A DNA stretch of 64,000 bases. Source: Sediminibacterium sp. (GTDB lineage: Bacteria; Bacteroidota; Bacteroidia; Chitinophagales; Chitinophagaceae). The position numbers and the translations under genes were made by a program. The stretch spans positions 124,001-188,000 of the forward strand of contig NZ_JAHVAA010000012.1 in the NCBI RefSeq assembly GCF_019264485.1. Direction: 5' to 3'. Below are positions 42,730 through 50,511 of this stretch, one piece after another. The notes under the pieces are model-generated. The model was not told the DNA's origin, did no database searches, and saw only the letters and a program-made list of their open reading frames with translations. Positions within the stretch are counted from its first letter, which is position 1; each line of letters opens with the position of its first letter.

Positions 42730-44703
42730 ATGTTGATCGGCTTACAGAATGTGACTTTTGAATTTGGTGCCCGTGTAATTGTGGAAGATGCCACCTGGCA
42801 TATACAACCCGGCGACCGTATTGGTTTGATTGGTTATAATGGTACAGGAAAATCTACCCTCCTGAAAGTGCTGGTGGGTGAATATACCCCCTCCAAAGGC
42901 ACGGTAGAAAAAGGAAGAGAAACCACCATCGGTTACCTGCACCAGGATCTTCTGAGTTTCGATACCAATGATACCATCACCGAAGTGGCATTGGGTGCTT
43001 TTGAAAGAGTGCGCCAGTTAGAGAAAGATATTGAGCGTTTGGGTCATGAACTGGAGAAAGATTCAGAAAACAACGACCTGCTTATTCAGTACACCGATGC
43101 ACTGCATGAACTGGATGTACTCGATGGCTATAATATTCACCATAAAGCCGAAGAAGTTTTACACGGACTTGGCTTTAGTAATGAAGACCTGGCTCGTCCC
43201 TATAAAGAATTCAGCGGTGGATGGAGAATGCGTGTATTGCTGTGTAAAATGATTTTGCAGCAGCCTGATGTATTATTGTTGGATGAGCCTACCAACCACC
43301 TCGACCTTCCTTCCATTGAATGGTTGGAGAAATACCTGCTGCATTACCAGGGCAGTGTGGTGATTGTGAGCCACGATAAATTCTTCCTCAACAGAATGGT
43401 AAACAAGATTGTGGAAGTGTACCAGCAACAACTGCATATCTATTCGGGCGACTATAACTATTATGAAACTGAGAAAGCGCTGCGCATAGAAATGCAGCAG
43501 AAAGCTTTTGAGAACCAGCAGGATTATATCCGTCAGCAGGAACGTTTTATTGAACGCTTTAAAGCCAAAGCCAGTAAAGCGGCACAGGCACAGAGTATTC
43601 AGAAGCGTTTGGATAAAATTGACAAAATTGAAGACGTTAAACTCGAAAGACCCGATCTGCGTATTAATTTCCAGTTAGACAAAGTGCCGGGTAAAGTATT
43701 GGTGGAACTGAAAAATGCCACCAAACATTTTGGCAAAATCAGGATTGTGGATGCCGCCAATGCAGAAATTGAACGTGGCGATAAAATTGCCCTGATTGGT
43801 GCCAATGGTAAGGGTAAATCAACTGTTCTTCGCATGGTAGGTGGTACAGAGCCTTTTGAGGGGCAGCGTATATGGGGACATAATGTAGAAGAAAGTTTTT
43901 ATGCCCAGCACCAGTTAGAAGCGCTCACCCTTACCCATACAATTCTTGAAGAACTACAACACTGTGGCAGCAAAAAAACCGATGTGGAGTTGCGCGCCTT
44001 ATTAGGTGCTTTCTTATTCAGCGGCGATGATGTTGACAAACGGATCCGTGTATTGAGTGGTGGTGAAAAAGCACGTGTGGCATTGGCTAAGACCATTGTG
44101 AGCAAAGCCAATTTCCTCATTCTCGATGAACCTACCAACCACCTCGATATGCATTCGGTGGAATTACTGGCAGAAGCATTGAATAAATATGAAGGCAGCA
44201 TTATACTGGTGAGTCACGACCGATATTTTATTTCGAAAACGGCCAATAAAATCTGGGAGATTGTGGATCACCAGATTAAGGAGTTTAAGGGTACTTACCA
44301 GGAATGGGTGGAGTGGAATGAGCGGATGGAAAAGATAAAGGCCAGTCAGGGAGACCGGAAGTCCGAAAGTCCGAAAGAGAAGCAGCAGGTGGAGGAAGTG
44401 AAGAAAGAAGTGGTGGTGGTGAAAGAGGAAAAAACGAATACTGCCAACCAGGCGATTGACAGGGAGAAGCAGAAGGAATTACAGAAACAGAAACGCAGAC
44501 TTACCAACCTGGAAACAGAGCTGAATAAATGCAAGGAAGAAAAAGCCAAACAGGAAGCGGCATTGGGTGACCCTTCCAATTATTCTGATCCCAAAAAATT
44601 CCAGGAACTCGAAGCGGCGTATAAACAAACACAGGCTAAATGGGCTGAGCTGAATAAAGAGTATGAGGAAGTGTTTGAGCTTGTGATGGAGATGGAAGGG
44701 TAA
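42730..44703 (+). CDS. ABC-F family ATPase (translation factor type)
   Basis: 657 residues, two fused nucleotide-binding domains without membrane segments. Walker A GYNGTGKST (about 35) and GANGKGKST (about 355); signatures FSGGWRMRV and LSGGEKARV; Walker B with LLLDEPTNHLDL and LILDEPTNHLDM. The linker between domains is the P-site interaction motif region (QEQRFIERFKAKASKAAQAQS). A C-terminal coiled coil follows (about 555-657). Such proteins act on the ribosome's E site. Odd: residues 542-550 (DRKSESPKE) are encoded by a family A octamer array in frame, at the start of the C-terminal linker. Confidence 0.93.
   Translation: MLIGLQNVTFEFGARVIVEDATWHIQPGDRIGLIGYNGTGKSTLLKVLVGEYTPSKGTVEKGRETTIGYLHQDLLSFDTNDTITEVALGAFERVRQLEKDIERLGHELEKDSENNDLLIQYTDALHELDVLDGYNIHHKAEEVLHGLGFSNEDLARPYKEFSGGWRMRVLLCKMILQQPDVLLLDEPTNHLDLPSIEWLEKYLLHYQGSVVIVSHDKFFLNRMVNKIVEVYQQQLHIYSGDYNYYETEKALRIEMQQKAFENQQDYIRQQERFIERFKAKASKAAQAQSIQKRLDKIDKIEDVKLERPDLRINFQLDKVPGKVLVELKNATKHFGKIRIVDAANAEIERGDKIALIGANGKGKSTVLRMVGGTEPFEGQRIWGHNVEESFYAQHQLEALTLTHTILEELQHCGSKKTDVELRALLGAFLFSGDDVDKRIRVLSGGEKARVALAKTIVSKANFLILDEPTNHLDMHSVELLAEALNKYEGSIILVSHDRYFISKTANKIWEIVDHQIKEFKGTYQEWVEWNERMEKIKASQGDRKSESPKEKQQVEEVKKEVVVVKEEKTNTANQAIDREKQKELQKQKRRLTNLETELNKCKEEKAKQEAALGDPSNYSDPKKFQELEAAYKQTQAKWAELNKEYEEVFELVMEMEG
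44353..44378. repeat. Family A octamer array inside the ABC-F coding region
   Basis: Three 8-mers in register (GACCGGAA, GTCCGAAA, GTCCGAAA) plus two bases, starting exactly on a codon boundary. The words are the same as in the intergenic family A arrays. The encoded peptide lies between the second ATPase domain and the coiled coil. Confidence 0.8.
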
Positions 44704-44710
44704 CTGAACC

Positions 44711-44818
44711 AAACTCAGTGCAACTCTGTGCCGTACTCCGTGTAACTCTGTGGTTTAATTTTTAAAACTTTTTAACCACGGAGTTACACAGAGTGAAACA
44801 CAGAGTTGCACGGAGTTT
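44711..44818. repeat. Family C 11-mer arrays, inverted pair
   Basis: Four 11-mers at 44711-44754 (e.g. AACTCTGTGCC, AACTCTGTGGT) and four inverted at 44775-44818 (ACCACGGAGTT, ACACAGAGTGA ...). It begins 7 bp after the ABC-F stop. A T-run follows on the plus strand, so it may terminate that gene. Confidence 0.85.
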
Positions 44819-44866
44819 TTTTTGTTGATAAGACAGCCTGATAAAATGTAAGTATATTCATGCTGC

Positions 44867-45142
44867 ATGAAGAAAATCCTCAACATACCCAACCGTATAT
44901 TATTTCTGGTGATGGTTGGCGTGGTACTCTTCTGGTATACGGGTAAGAATTTTAATGTTTACAGCAATACTTTCACAGGCGCTTTATATGAATTGCTGTC
45001 ATTACCCATGCTGGCCTTACCTGTATTGTTGGCTGCTTTAGTTCTCTGGAATCTGTTTCGTGCCAAAGGAATAGATCGAATATGGCCGGTGCTTTCTTTG
45101 GGATTATTTGGGATTGGGGTTTGGCAGGTAGTTTATAATTAG
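44867..45142 (+). CDS. Small membrane protein
   Basis: 91 residues with three hydrophobic segments (ILFLVMVGVVLFWY, LPMLALPVLLAALVLW, WPVLSLGLFGIGVW). No family recognised. It lies between two family C arrays on the same strand as the ABC-F gene. The length, start codon and hydrophobic pattern support a real gene; function unknown. Confidence 0.6.
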   Translation: MKKILNIPNRILFLVMVGVVLFWYTGKNFNVYSNTFTGALYELLSLPMLALPVLLAALVLWNLFRAKGIDRIWPVLSLGLFGIGVWQVVYN

Positions 45143-45154
45143 TTGGGTTCACTA

Positions 45155-45176
45155 TTGTTGGTCAGGCGACCAACAA
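45155..45176. repeat. Hairpin repeat, copy 1
   Basis: Perfect 9 bp arms TTGTTGGTC / GACCAACAA with loop AGGC, just after the small membrane gene stop. A second copy with the same loop lies at 47770. There is no T-tract. Confidence 0.7.
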
Positions 45177-45200
45177 CGGCGGAACAACGGCAAAACATAC

Positions 45201-45312
45201 AACCCTCCGTGCAACTCCGTGCCTTACTCCGTGTAACTCTGTGGTTTAATTTATATGCCTTTTTTTAACCACTGAGTTACACAGAGTGTTACACGGAGTT
45301 GCACGGAGGGTT
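45201..45312. repeat. Family C 11-mer arrays, inverted pair (second copy)
   Basis: Four 11-mers at 45201-45244 and four inverted at 45269-45312, the same words as at 44711-44818 in a different order. The rest of the 392 bp gap (45313-45534) holds a CGCG-centred palindrome (CGCGTAGACGCG) and no gene I can see. Confidence 0.85.
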
Positions 45313-45534
45313 GCTTATTTGGAAGACCACCTTAAAACCACATCCCGCGTAGACGCGTCGAAGAATGAATGACCGGCACCTGCTTTCCACCGATAAAACC
45401 CGGCTTTTTGCCCGGCGCATGATAATGACGCAACTATTTCTATTTGTTTTTGTATCTTAATAAGCTGTAAAACGGCAACTAAAGCGGCAACATTTCGTAT
45501 TTCCCAATATCAAATCACCCAACAATAAGTAACA

Positions 45535-46641
45535 ATGAAAAAGAATTATTTCTACTTCCTTACGGTTTTGGCAGGTATCGCTTTAGTGGCGGCCACCAAA
45601 CCATTTACCAGATCGCCCTTTGGCTTCGGTAAAGGAACCCCGGATATCAAGTCTGTGAGCGCCTTAACTTTTGGTAAGGATGGGATACTGTTCATTGGCG
45701 ATTCGAAAAGTGCTACCATTTTTGCGGTAGATACAAAAGATGCCAAAAACAATAACAATGCCGCAGCAATTGACGTAACCGGTATAGACCAAAAAATAGC
45801 CGATGCCCTGGGTACGGTGAAAGAGAAAATCACGATCACTGATATGGCTGTTAACCCAGTCTCCAAAAAACTATATATCGGTTTACAAAACAGTGATGGC
45901 ACACCTGTGATCGTAAAACTGGAAGGTGAGAAAATAGAAGCGGTTAGTTTAAAAGAAGTAAACTACTCCAGCATTGCCCTCAATGATGTGGCCGCTGAAG
46001 ATGCCAAAGATGCAAGAGGCCGTTCTTTACGCATATCTACCATTTCCGATATGGGCTTTGCGAATGGCAAAGTATTGGTAAGCGGACTCTCGAACAAAGA
46101 ATTCAGTTCTTCGCTGCGCAGTATTCCTTTCCCTTTTACCGATCGGCAGGATATGGCTTCTTTAGAAATGTACCATGGTGCGCATGGCCGTTTTGAAACT
46201 ACCTCTCCTATCCGCACATTTACCACCGGCAAAATCAATGGTAAAGAATATATCATTGCCAGCTATACCTGTACACCGCTGGTTTTATATCCGTTGGATG
46301 AATTAAAATCAGGCCAGCATGTAAAAGGCAGAACTGTGGCTGAAATGGGTAGCGGAAATACACCGATCGATATGACCACCATTACCAAGGGCGGCGAAAC
46401 TTTTCTGATCATGGGTAATACAGCCCGTTCTGTTACAGAAGTGAATTACAAAACCATTGCGGCATTTGAAGGAACGATCACAGAAAGGGTTGCTACTACT
46501 GCAGGAACTGCATTTGCAGTATTACCCAATTTAACCAAAGTACAACAGATGGATAAGCTGGATAATAACAGTGTAGTCATCATGCAGAAAAAAGACAATG
46601 GCTCATTGGATCTGACTACCGTTAAGAACGATGCGTTATAA
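45535..46641 (+). CDS. Exported beta-propeller-like protein, unassigned
   Basis: 368 residues with a signal sequence or anchor (YFYFLTVLAGIALVAA). The body has propeller-like repeats: SALTFGKDGILFIGDSKSAT, ITDMAVNPVSKKLYIGLQ, ISDMGFANGKVLVSGL, each a strand pair ending in a hydrophobic-glycine turn. No catalytic motif seen. The next gene starts 11 bp inside its 3' end in another frame, so both are surely co-transcribed. Periplasmic or surface function is inferred. Confidence 0.65.
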   Translation: MKKNYFYFLTVLAGIALVAATKPFTRSPFGFGKGTPDIKSVSALTFGKDGILFIGDSKSATIFAVDTKDAKNNNNAAAIDVTGIDQKIADALGTVKEKITITDMAVNPVSKKLYIGLQNSDGTPVIVKLEGEKIEAVSLKEVNYSSIALNDVAAEDAKDARGRSLRISTISDMGFANGKVLVSGLSNKEFSSSLRSIPFPFTDRQDMASLEMYHGAHGRFETTSPIRTFTTGKINGKEYIIASYTCTPLVLYPLDELKSGQHVKGRTVAEMGSGNTPIDMTTITKGGETFLIMGNTARSVTEVNYKTIAAFEGTITERVATTAGTAFAVLPNLTKVQQMDKLDNNSVVIMQKKDNGSLDLTTVKNDAL

Positions 46642-47740
46642 TAGCTTTCAAAACATTCAATATAACAGGTTATGCCGATTGCGTAACCTGTTATTTTTTT
46701 GCCTTGTGCTGCTATTCTCCTGTAAACAAGGTCCGAAAACAATTACCATTATCCAGGAGGGGAATAAAGCCAAAGCAGTATTGATACCATCTCATTTGGT
46801 AAAGGATGTAGCCATATCAGACATCCAAAACAATGTAAGGGTGAAAAAAGAAAATGATACGACTACCCTGCTCGGGTATTACCATTTTCAGCAAGGATTA
46901 TTATTTGAGCCCCTGATCCCTTTTCAACAGGGTGCCAGTTATACCGTATTTGTTCAGGATAAGAAAGTCGCGAATTTTTATATACCTGTAGATAACAAAC
47001 ATACAGCTCCGCAAGTGGTAGCGTTGTACCCGCAATCAGATACCATTCCCGAAAATACCCTGAAGCTCTATATCGAATTCTCTCAACCCATGCGGGAGGG
47101 CGAATCATTGCAGCATATCAAACTCGTGAGGAATAAGAAAGATACTTTGCCCGATACCTTTCTCGATCTGCAACCCGAGCTATGGAACGAGAACAGAACG
47201 GTGCTTACCATCTGGTTCGATCCCGGCAGAATTAAACGCAACCTGCAACCCAATCTTAAGTTAGGCGCACCCTTGCAGGCCAATACAACCTACCAGTTGG
47301 TGATCTCCAAAAACTGGCAGGACACAGAGGGAACACCGATGAAGCATGATTTTATAAAATCATTTGTAACCGGTATACGTGATAGCTTATCGCCCAATCC
47401 TGACAGATGGAAAATAGAAGCACCCAAGCAACAATTCAGAGAACCCTTGTATATACATTTAGACAAGGCCCTGGATCATTTTTTATTGTTAGACTGTTTA
47501 GCAGTGTACGATCAAAAAGGGAACCTTATAAAGGGTAAGTTGGGAGTAAGTGATCAGGACAGGGCCTGTTATTTTATCCCGGAGCAGAACTGGGGCGCCG
47601 GCAGCTATACGCTGCGCATCTTATCAAAACTGGAAGACCTCGCAGGAAACAATTTGAACAAAGTTTTTGATCGTGATATTACAAACACGCAAAAACCATC
47701 TATTCAGGAATATTATACAAGAAGTTTTATCATTGAATAA
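46631..47740 (+). CDS. Ig-like-domain lipoprotein
   Basis: 369 residues. Lipobox LFSC at residue about 31, preceded by an N-terminus longer than usual; a TTG start at codon 17 would give a more ordinary signal. The middle (about 120-245) is a bacterial Ig-like domain of the Big_5 type: APQVVALYPQSDTIPENTLKLYIEFSQPM in outline, then a typical L-T-I-W strand and GAPLQANTTYQLVIS. The last 110 residues form another strand-rich domain. Coupled to the propeller-like gene by an 11 bp overlap; the two probably work together in the envelope. Confidence 0.72.
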   Translation: MRYNSFQNIQYNRLCRLRNLLFFCLVLLFSCKQGPKTITIIQEGNKAKAVLIPSHLVKDVAISDIQNNVRVKKENDTTTLLGYYHFQQGLLFEPLIPFQQGASYTVFVQDKKVANFYIPVDNKHTAPQVVALYPQSDTIPENTLKLYIEFSQPMREGESLQHIKLVRNKKDTLPDTFLDLQPELWNENRTVLTIWFDPGRIKRNLQPNLKLGAPLQANTTYQLVISKNWQDTEGTPMKHDFIKSFVTGIRDSLSPNPDRWKIEAPKQQFREPLYIHLDKALDHFLLLDCLAVYDQKGNLIKGKLGVSDQDRACYFIPEQNWGAGSYTLRILSKLEDLAGNNLNKVFDRDITNTQKPSIQEYYTRSFIIE

Positions 47741-47769
47741 TCATACTATACACAGCATCTGTTCTAGTG

Positions 47770-47850
47770 CTTGTTGGTCAGGCGACTAACAAGAGCGAGA
47801 GCAAAAGCAAATGAAACAGCCAGGCTATGTAGCACGAAGTCCCTCGTGCT
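47770..47850. repeat. Hairpin repeat copy 2 and an adjacent hairpin
   Basis: 47770-47793 is a second copy of the 45155 hairpin (same core TTGTTGGTC, loop AGGC, one mismatch in the arms). 47831-47850 is a separate perfect hairpin, AGCACGA / TCGTGCT with a 6 nt loop. Both follow the Ig-like gene and may end its transcript or belong to a dispersed family. Confidence 0.65.
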
Positions 47851-47921
47851 TCGGAGACTCTACGATGAACTGCTTTCATTTTTGGATACTCTGCTGAGAA
47901 AGAAAGCAAATTTTATTTCCA

Positions 47922-48299
47922 CTATGCCTTTGTAGCAACCCCAAAACAATGGGAATAACCATCATCGTCTGTAAGGGAAAACTCAGTCTGCCCATATTCT
48001 CTGTCTTCGGTCTCTGACACATCGTATCCAAGTTGCTTTAAACGCTCCCTTGTGGCATGGATGTCAGTCGGTGACCAGTAAAGCCGAATGCCTTCATAGT
48101 CTTCTGGCTTAATTGGTGTCCCAACTCTTTGGTTGAGCCAAAAGTAAGTTTGTTCGTTGTGAAGCATACAGCCAATCAATCTGCCTTCACTTCTCATTTC
48201 TCTGTCCATGGTAAGTCCGAGACCATCAACCCAAAAGCGTAAACTTTTCTCAAGATCAACGCTGGGAATTACAGGTATACACGATTTAATCAATTGCAT
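47922..48299 (-). CDS. VOC-superfamily (glyoxalase/bleomycin-resistance-like) protein
   Basis: 125 residues from MQLIKSCIPVIPSVDLEKS, chosen because it gives the standard VOC start and avoids overlap with the upstream gene. Two beta-alpha-beta-beta-beta units are visible; SLRFWVDGLGL and FSLTDDDGYSHCFGV mark their ends. VOC proteins bind metals and act as isomerases, dioxygenases or antibiotic-binding proteins; the substrate cannot be read. 7 bp downstream of another VOC gene. Confidence 0.8.
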   Translation of the reverse strand: MQLIKSCIPVIPSVDLEKSLRFWVDGLGLTMDREMRSEGRLIGCMLHNEQTYFWLNQRVGTPIKPEDYEGIRLYWSPTDIHATRERLKQLGYDVSETEDREYGQTEFSLTDDDGYSHCFGVATKA

Positions 48300-48306
48300 A
48301 TTGCAT

Positions 48307-48711
48307 TTATTTTCTGTTGCTAATATCTTCTCCAAAACACAATTCATACCCATTATTATCAAAAATAGAAAAATCCCTCATTGCATAATCCCTGTCGGCA
48401 ATTGCAGATTTAATTTTTGCTTTGCCTTGAACTGCTTTCCAAAGCTCATCTATCTTGTCTGTAAATATGTATAAATCTCCTGTCATTTTTGGTTCGGAAA
48501 AAAAAGTTTCATTATCATTGGGGTCTTTACAATCATCTGGTTCTTCTATAGGCAGTACAAACATTATTTGAACATCGCCATTAAAGAGTGAAACAAAATT
48601 TGGGAAGTTGCTTCGACTGCTAAATCCCAAAACATTTTCATAAAATGAAGTAGTTTCTTCCAAATTTTTTGTCCATAAAATGGGACTTAGTTTTGTAAGT
48701 TTCATACCCAT
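48307..48711 (-). CDS. VOC-superfamily protein
   Basis: 134 residues. Pattern LSPILWTKNLEETTSFYENVLGF at the start and RDFSIFDNNGYELCFGED at the end is typical of VOC/glyoxalase folds, with the final glutamate as a usual metal ligand. An ATG two codons in (48705) is equally possible. It forms an operon with the shorter VOC gene; similarity between the two is limited, so they are old paralogues or unrelated members. Confidence 0.8.
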   Translation of the reverse strand: MGMKLTKLSPILWTKNLEETTSFYENVLGFSSRSNFPNFVSLFNGDVQIMFVLPIEEPDDCKDPNDNETFFSEPKMTGDLYIFTDKIDELWKAVQGKAKIKSAIADRDYAMRDFSIFDNNGYELCFGEDISNRK

Positions 48712-48825
48712 ATTGGTTTATAGTAAAGCGTCAGTCCAAAATGACGCACAACTCATAAACTTACGAAACTTTTAATATCTAAACCTGTTTCGCCAATCGG
48801 CGTAATTAGTTCACAACCTGATTAA

Positions 48826-48862
48826 CAAAAAAATTGCGAAACCCTTTTCAAGTTTCGCAATT
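48826..48862 (-). terminator. Terminator after the acyl-CoA dehydrogenase gene
   Basis: 11 bp perfect stem (48832-48842 / 48852-48862), 9 nt loop, then a T-run on the minus strand (48832-48826). Confidence 0.88.
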
Positions 48863-48910
48863 CTATTTCTTTAATTCCACCCCCTACTCTGATAGAGAGC
48901 ATCAAAATTC

Positions 48911-48945
48911 ACTTCTCACCTCTCACGTCTCACGTTCCTCACTTA
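48911..48945. repeat. Heptamer array containing the acyl-CoA dehydrogenase stop
   Basis: Five 7-mers in register (ACTTCTC, ACCTCTC, ACGTCTC, ACGTTCC, TCACTTA). The TGA of the minus-strand gene (48939-48941) lies in the last word. No inverted partner is seen. Confidence 0.65.
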
Positions 48946-50096
48946 TTCAAAATACTCCTGCTAATCACAATCCGCTGCACCTCACTCGTACCTTCATAAA
49001 TCTGAGTAATTTTCGCATCACGCATCAGTCTTTCTACATGGTATTCTTTTACAAAACCATAACCTCCATGTACCTGTACGGCTTCGGTGGCAATCCACAT
49101 GGCGGCTTCACTGGCAAATACTTTGGCCATGGATGAACTGAGGGTATAATCCTGGTTATTGTCTTTTTCCCAGGCGGCTTTCAGACAGAGTAAACGGGCG
49201 GCTTCAACCTTGGTGGCCATATCGGCCAGTTTAAACTGTATGGCCTGGTGGTGCATAATTTCTTTACCAAATGCTTTACGCTGTTTGCTGTAAGCCAGTG
49301 CCAGTTCATAAGCACCACTCGCAATACCCAATGCCTGTGAGGCAATACCAATACGACCGCCGGCCAGTGTTTTCATGGCAAATTTGAAACCAAAGCCATC
49401 TTCTCCTATTCTGTTTTCTTTGGGCACTTTTACATCGGTGAGCAGTATGCTATGTGTATCGCTTCCGCGGATACCCAATTTATTTTCTTTGGCCGCTACG
49501 GTTACGCCGGGCCAGTTTTTTTCTACGATGAATGCATTGATGCCCTTGCTTCCTTTGGCTGGATCGGTTTGTGCAATCACCAGATAAACCGATGCAGATG
49601 AGCCATTGGTAATCCAGTTCTTGGTTCCATTCAGTAAATAATGATCGCCCATATCTTCTGCGGTGGTGCGCTGACTGGTAGCATCACTTCCTGCTTCAGG
49701 CTCACTTAATAAGAAGGCTCCAATGTATAATTCTCCGTCTTTACGACCTTGTGCCAGTGGCGTCAGGTATTTCTGTTTTTGTTCTTCTGTACCAAATGCT
49801 TCCAGTCCCCAGCACACCAAGCTGTTGTTTACACTCATACAAACACTTACACTGGCATCTATTTTACTGATTTCTTCCATGGCCAGTACATAACTCACGG
49901 TATCCATGCCGGCGCCGCCATATTTGGGGTCTACCATCATACCCATAAAACCCAGTTCAGCCAGTTGCATAATCTGTTCTTTGGGAAACTGTTGTTTTTC
50001 GTCACGGTCAATAACACCGGGTAAACATTCGTTCCTGGCAAAATCGCGGGCCGCTTTCTGGATCATTAAGTGTTCTTCGCTGAGTTGGAATTGCAT
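48939..50096 (-). CDS. Acyl-CoA dehydrogenase
   Basis: 385 residues, standard length. FAD/substrate motifs: SEPEAGSDATSQRT near residue 130, KNWITNGSSASVYLVIAQT near 158, and the catalytic-base region QIYEGTSEVQRIVISR near residue 365 with glutamate in Y-E-G-T, as in short-chain (butyryl-CoA type) enzymes. It removes hydrogens from acyl-CoA and passes electrons to ETF. Promoter box TATTTTTG lies 22 nt ahead of the ATG. It has its own terminator. Confidence 0.93.
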   Translation of the reverse strand: MQFQLSEEHLMIQKAARDFARNECLPGVIDRDEKQQFPKEQIMQLAELGFMGMMVDPKYGGAGMDTVSYVLAMEEISKIDASVSVCMSVNNSLVCWGLEAFGTEEQKQKYLTPLAQGRKDGELYIGAFLLSEPEAGSDATSQRTTAEDMGDHYLLNGTKNWITNGSSASVYLVIAQTDPAKGSKGINAFIVEKNWPGVTVAAKENKLGIRGSDTHSILLTDVKVPKENRIGEDGFGFKFAMKTLAGGRIGIASQALGIASGAYELALAYSKQRKAFGKEIMHHQAIQFKLADMATKVEAARLLCLKAAWEKDNNQDYTLSSSMAKVFASEAAMWIATEAVQVHGGYGFVKEYHVERLMRDAKITQIYEGTSEVQRIVISRSILNK

Positions 50097-50117
50097 GGTC
50101 TTTACTTTTTAGCGGTG

Positions 50118-50125
50118 CAAAAATA
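50118..50125 (-). promoter_or_regulatory. -7 element for the acyl-CoA dehydrogenase gene
   Basis: TATTTTTG on the minus strand matches TAnnTTTG; the ATG at 50096 is 21 nt away. Confidence 0.5.
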
Positions 50126-50156
50126 AGCTAACAAACGTTAGGAAAGAAGATTTTTT

Positions 50157-50380
50157 GATGTCGGATCTCAGATGTCGGATTTTTTTGAAATTTCTCTACA
50201 TAAATCTCTGCGTAAACTCCCCGTACTCCTTTCTCTGCGGTGCCCTTCCTTCGTCAGGGTGACGTTAGGACCTCACTGCAGAGAACGAGAGATAACAGCG
50301 TTTACGCAGAGGATTTGGCCGATTGTTGGGTGTAATTAGGCCGGTAATCAAAAAATCAAAGATCAAAAAATCAAAAATCG
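50157..50380. repeat. Family E array, family B palindrome and family G array in tandem
   Basis: E heptamers at 50157-50184, then a B-type element with arms 50208-50242 and 50274-50309 around a 31 nt loop containing GTCAGGGTGAC, then A-rich G words at about 50344-50380. The B arms match each other poorly in the middle; the left arm instead is an exact 35 bp inverted copy of the right arm of the element at 53192-53226, on the other side of the receptor gene. The rest of the 415 bp gap holds the receptor promoter. Confidence 0.85.
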
Positions 50381-50414
50381 GTATCGGAAATGTTAAACAA
50401 ATGGGCTTCTTTCC

Positions 50415-50442
50415 TTGTTTCTGATGAAGATAAATAACTTTG
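50415..50442 (+). promoter_or_regulatory. Promoter for the 50512 receptor gene
   Basis: TAACTTTG (50435-50442) fits TAnnTTTG, with TTG at 50415-50417, 17 bp apart (slightly short). It leaves a 69 nt leader. Confidence 0.5.
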
Positions 50443-50511
50443 CAGTTCAATTGACACCCCCTCCCCTGAGCATTTAGTACAACAGCACCATTTCTCACCA
50501 AAAGATTAAGC

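Noticed and set aside
48307-48362. Overlap of the two VOC genes
   Set aside because: Disappears when the downstream gene starts at its family-typical ATG (48299).
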